Shown here piece after piece: positions 63,219 to 64,000 of a stretch of 64,000 nt of DNA. A program made the translations under genes and the position numbers. The stretch covers positions 1 through 64,000 of the forward strand of contig JAIPJY010000009.1 in assembly GCA_021733925.1 (NCBI GenBank), given 5' to 3'. Origin of the DNA: Prosthecobacter sp. (GTDB lineage: Bacteria; Verrucomicrobiota; Verrucomicrobiia; Verrucomicrobiales; Verrucomicrobiaceae). Each line of letters opens with the position of its first letter. Within the stretch, counting starts at the first letter, position 1. The notes beneath the pieces were generated by a model. The model saw nothing but the letters and a program-made list of their open reading frames with translations. It was not told the origin of the DNA and searched no databases.

Positions 63219-63968
63219 CTAGCCGCGTGTTGTGGTGATGACCACCACTTTTTCTGCTCCACCCTCCCTCCGCAAAACCCGGGCGCACTCGCTCGTCGTC
63301 GCCCCCGTGGTGAAAACATCGTCCACCAGCAGGATGCGCCGCCCCTGAAGGTTGATCCGGGACTGCCAGCGCCTCGGCTGCCGCACGGCAAACGCCCCGC
63401 GCAGATTCTTCAGCCGCTCCTCACGGTGCAACCCCGCCTGCGAATCCGTCTCCCGCGTCCGCAGCAGCGCTTTCGCGGCGGGAATCCCCGTCAAACGCGA
63501 CAGCCGCTGGCACAGCTCCCAGCTTTGATTGAACTCCCGGTCCACTTCCCGGCTGCGATGCAGCGGCACCGGCACCAGCAGCCACTCCGCCAGATTTTCC
63601 CGCGCCAGCCGGGGCTCCTCCAAAACACGCAGCATCAGGGAGGCCAGCGCCCCGCGCAGCTGCAGCCGACGCTCATACTTGAACTGGTGAATCAGCTCCC
63701 GCATCACCCCCTCCGCATGGCAGGCCGCCACGGCAAACTCAAACTCCAGCCGCCGTCCGCTGCAGTTCGCACAGCGGAACTCGTGCGTCAGCGCCCCCTC
63801 ATAGACTTCGCCACATACCATGCAGTAAGGTGCCTCCACCAGCGGCAGCACATCGGCACACACCCGGCAAAAGCAGCCGTCTTCCACCGGCTCCTTGCAC
63901 ACGCAGCACAGCGGCGGATACACCAGGTCCACCCACGCACGCCACACGGGTCGCAGCAGCCGCTGCAC
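63219..63968 (-). CDS. ComF-family phosphoribosyltransferase-like protein, 249 aa (start uncertain, may extend past the edge)
   Basis: ComF proteins are linked to DNA uptake; in other species they bind late competence helicases or phosphoribosyl substrates. Here a cysteine cluster (Cys21, 22, 24, 32, 34, 37 and YCMVCGE, RCANCSG) forms a zinc ribbon. The phosphoribosyltransferase loop RRILLVDDVFTTGATTSECA lies near the C-terminus. The indicated start is GTG at 63968, and the frame stays open upstream to the window edge, so the true start could be outside. Whether this lineage is naturally competent is not known. Confidence 0.85.
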   Translation of the reverse strand: MQRLLRPVWRAWVDLVYPPLCCVCKEPVEDGCFCRVCADVLPLVEAPYCMVCGEVYEGALTHEFRCANCSGRRLEFEFAVAACHAEGVMRELIHQFKYERRLQLRGALASLMLRVLEEPRLARENLAEWLLVPVPLHRSREVDREFNQSWELCQRLSRLTGIPAAKALLRTRETDSQAGLHREERLKNLRGAFAVRQPRRWQSRINLQGRRILLVDDVFTTGATTSECARVLRREGGAEKVVVITTTRG

Positions 63969-64000
63969 ACGCGATGGATCTAAAGGACCGGGATAAGACA

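Overview
The window looks like a chromosomal segment of a Verrucomicrobia bacterium, most like the Prosthecobacter/Verrucomicrobium group. The reasons are: families largely confined to Verrucomicrobia and Planctomycetes (PSCyt1/DUF1549/DUF1553, DUF1501, DUF1592/DUF1587/DUF1588/DUF1585, DUF1552), a PEP-CTERM giant repeat protein, a sulfatase next to a Tat-exported Gfo/Idh/MocA protein, GC-rich genes with weak Shine-Dalgarno signals, and 1-4 base gene overlaps. This is inferred from gene content only; no rRNA is present.

Layout. 1-2433: two outer-membrane beta-barrel genes, each followed by a clear intrinsic terminator, separated by over 1 kb without a convincing gene. 2470-4146: a divergent IlvD/Edd-type dehydratase. 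4153-10824 (minus): a tightly packed five-gene run, PSCyt1/DUF1549/DUF1553 protein, DUF1501 protein, a RibK-like (DUF120) small protein, an exported esterase and PdxA. 10904-22939 (minus): a 4011-residue autotransporter-type beta-strand repeat protein ending in a PEP-CTERM anchor, about a fifth of the window. 23102-25400: a soluble double-PAS histidine kinase and NarL-type regulator. 25411-27017: deoC and a GntR/UTRA regulator, divergent around a perfect 32-bp palindrome. 27025-29191: a PhoPQ-related hydrolase and AhpC-type peroxiredoxin. 29305-35317: a DUF1592-DUF1552-DUF1592 cytochrome cluster. 35378-39090 (plus): Gfo/Idh/MocA protein, sulfatase and parallel beta-helix protein, probably an operon for an external sulfated polymer. 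39097-41892: a second DUF1552 protein and a PhoD-like phosphatase.

42177-47223: a leucine-rich-repeat-like protein, a eukaryote-type UDP-glucose pyrophosphorylase, a dihaem cytochrome c and canonical IlvD. 47330-51430 (minus): an exopolysaccharide export block (outer-membrane barrel, Wzz-like chain-length protein, tyrosine kinase, Wza-like export protein) in which the Wzz and kinase halves are one reading frame interrupted by a single in-frame TAG. 51487-52173: a proline-rich secreted protein and tRNA-Gly(TCC). 52174-54560: an AT-richer island with a tryptophan-repeat exported protein and a stand-alone HEAGH metallopeptidase-like protein. 54593-63968: housekeeping genes, namely an MTH1-like Nudix hydrolase, DUF502 protein, sucB and sucA, a MocR-type regulator, a small membrane protein, accD and comF.

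The most interesting points are the in-frame amber codon inside the Wzz/tyrosine-kinase gene, the archaeal-type riboflavin-kinase-like protein embedded in a cytochrome/DUF1501 operon, the giant PEP-CTERM protein with a tail-fibre-like insert, the SucB that lacks a peripheral-subunit-binding domain, and the AT-rich repeat-protein/peptidase island. I found no CRISPR array, no complete insertion sequence and no prophage.
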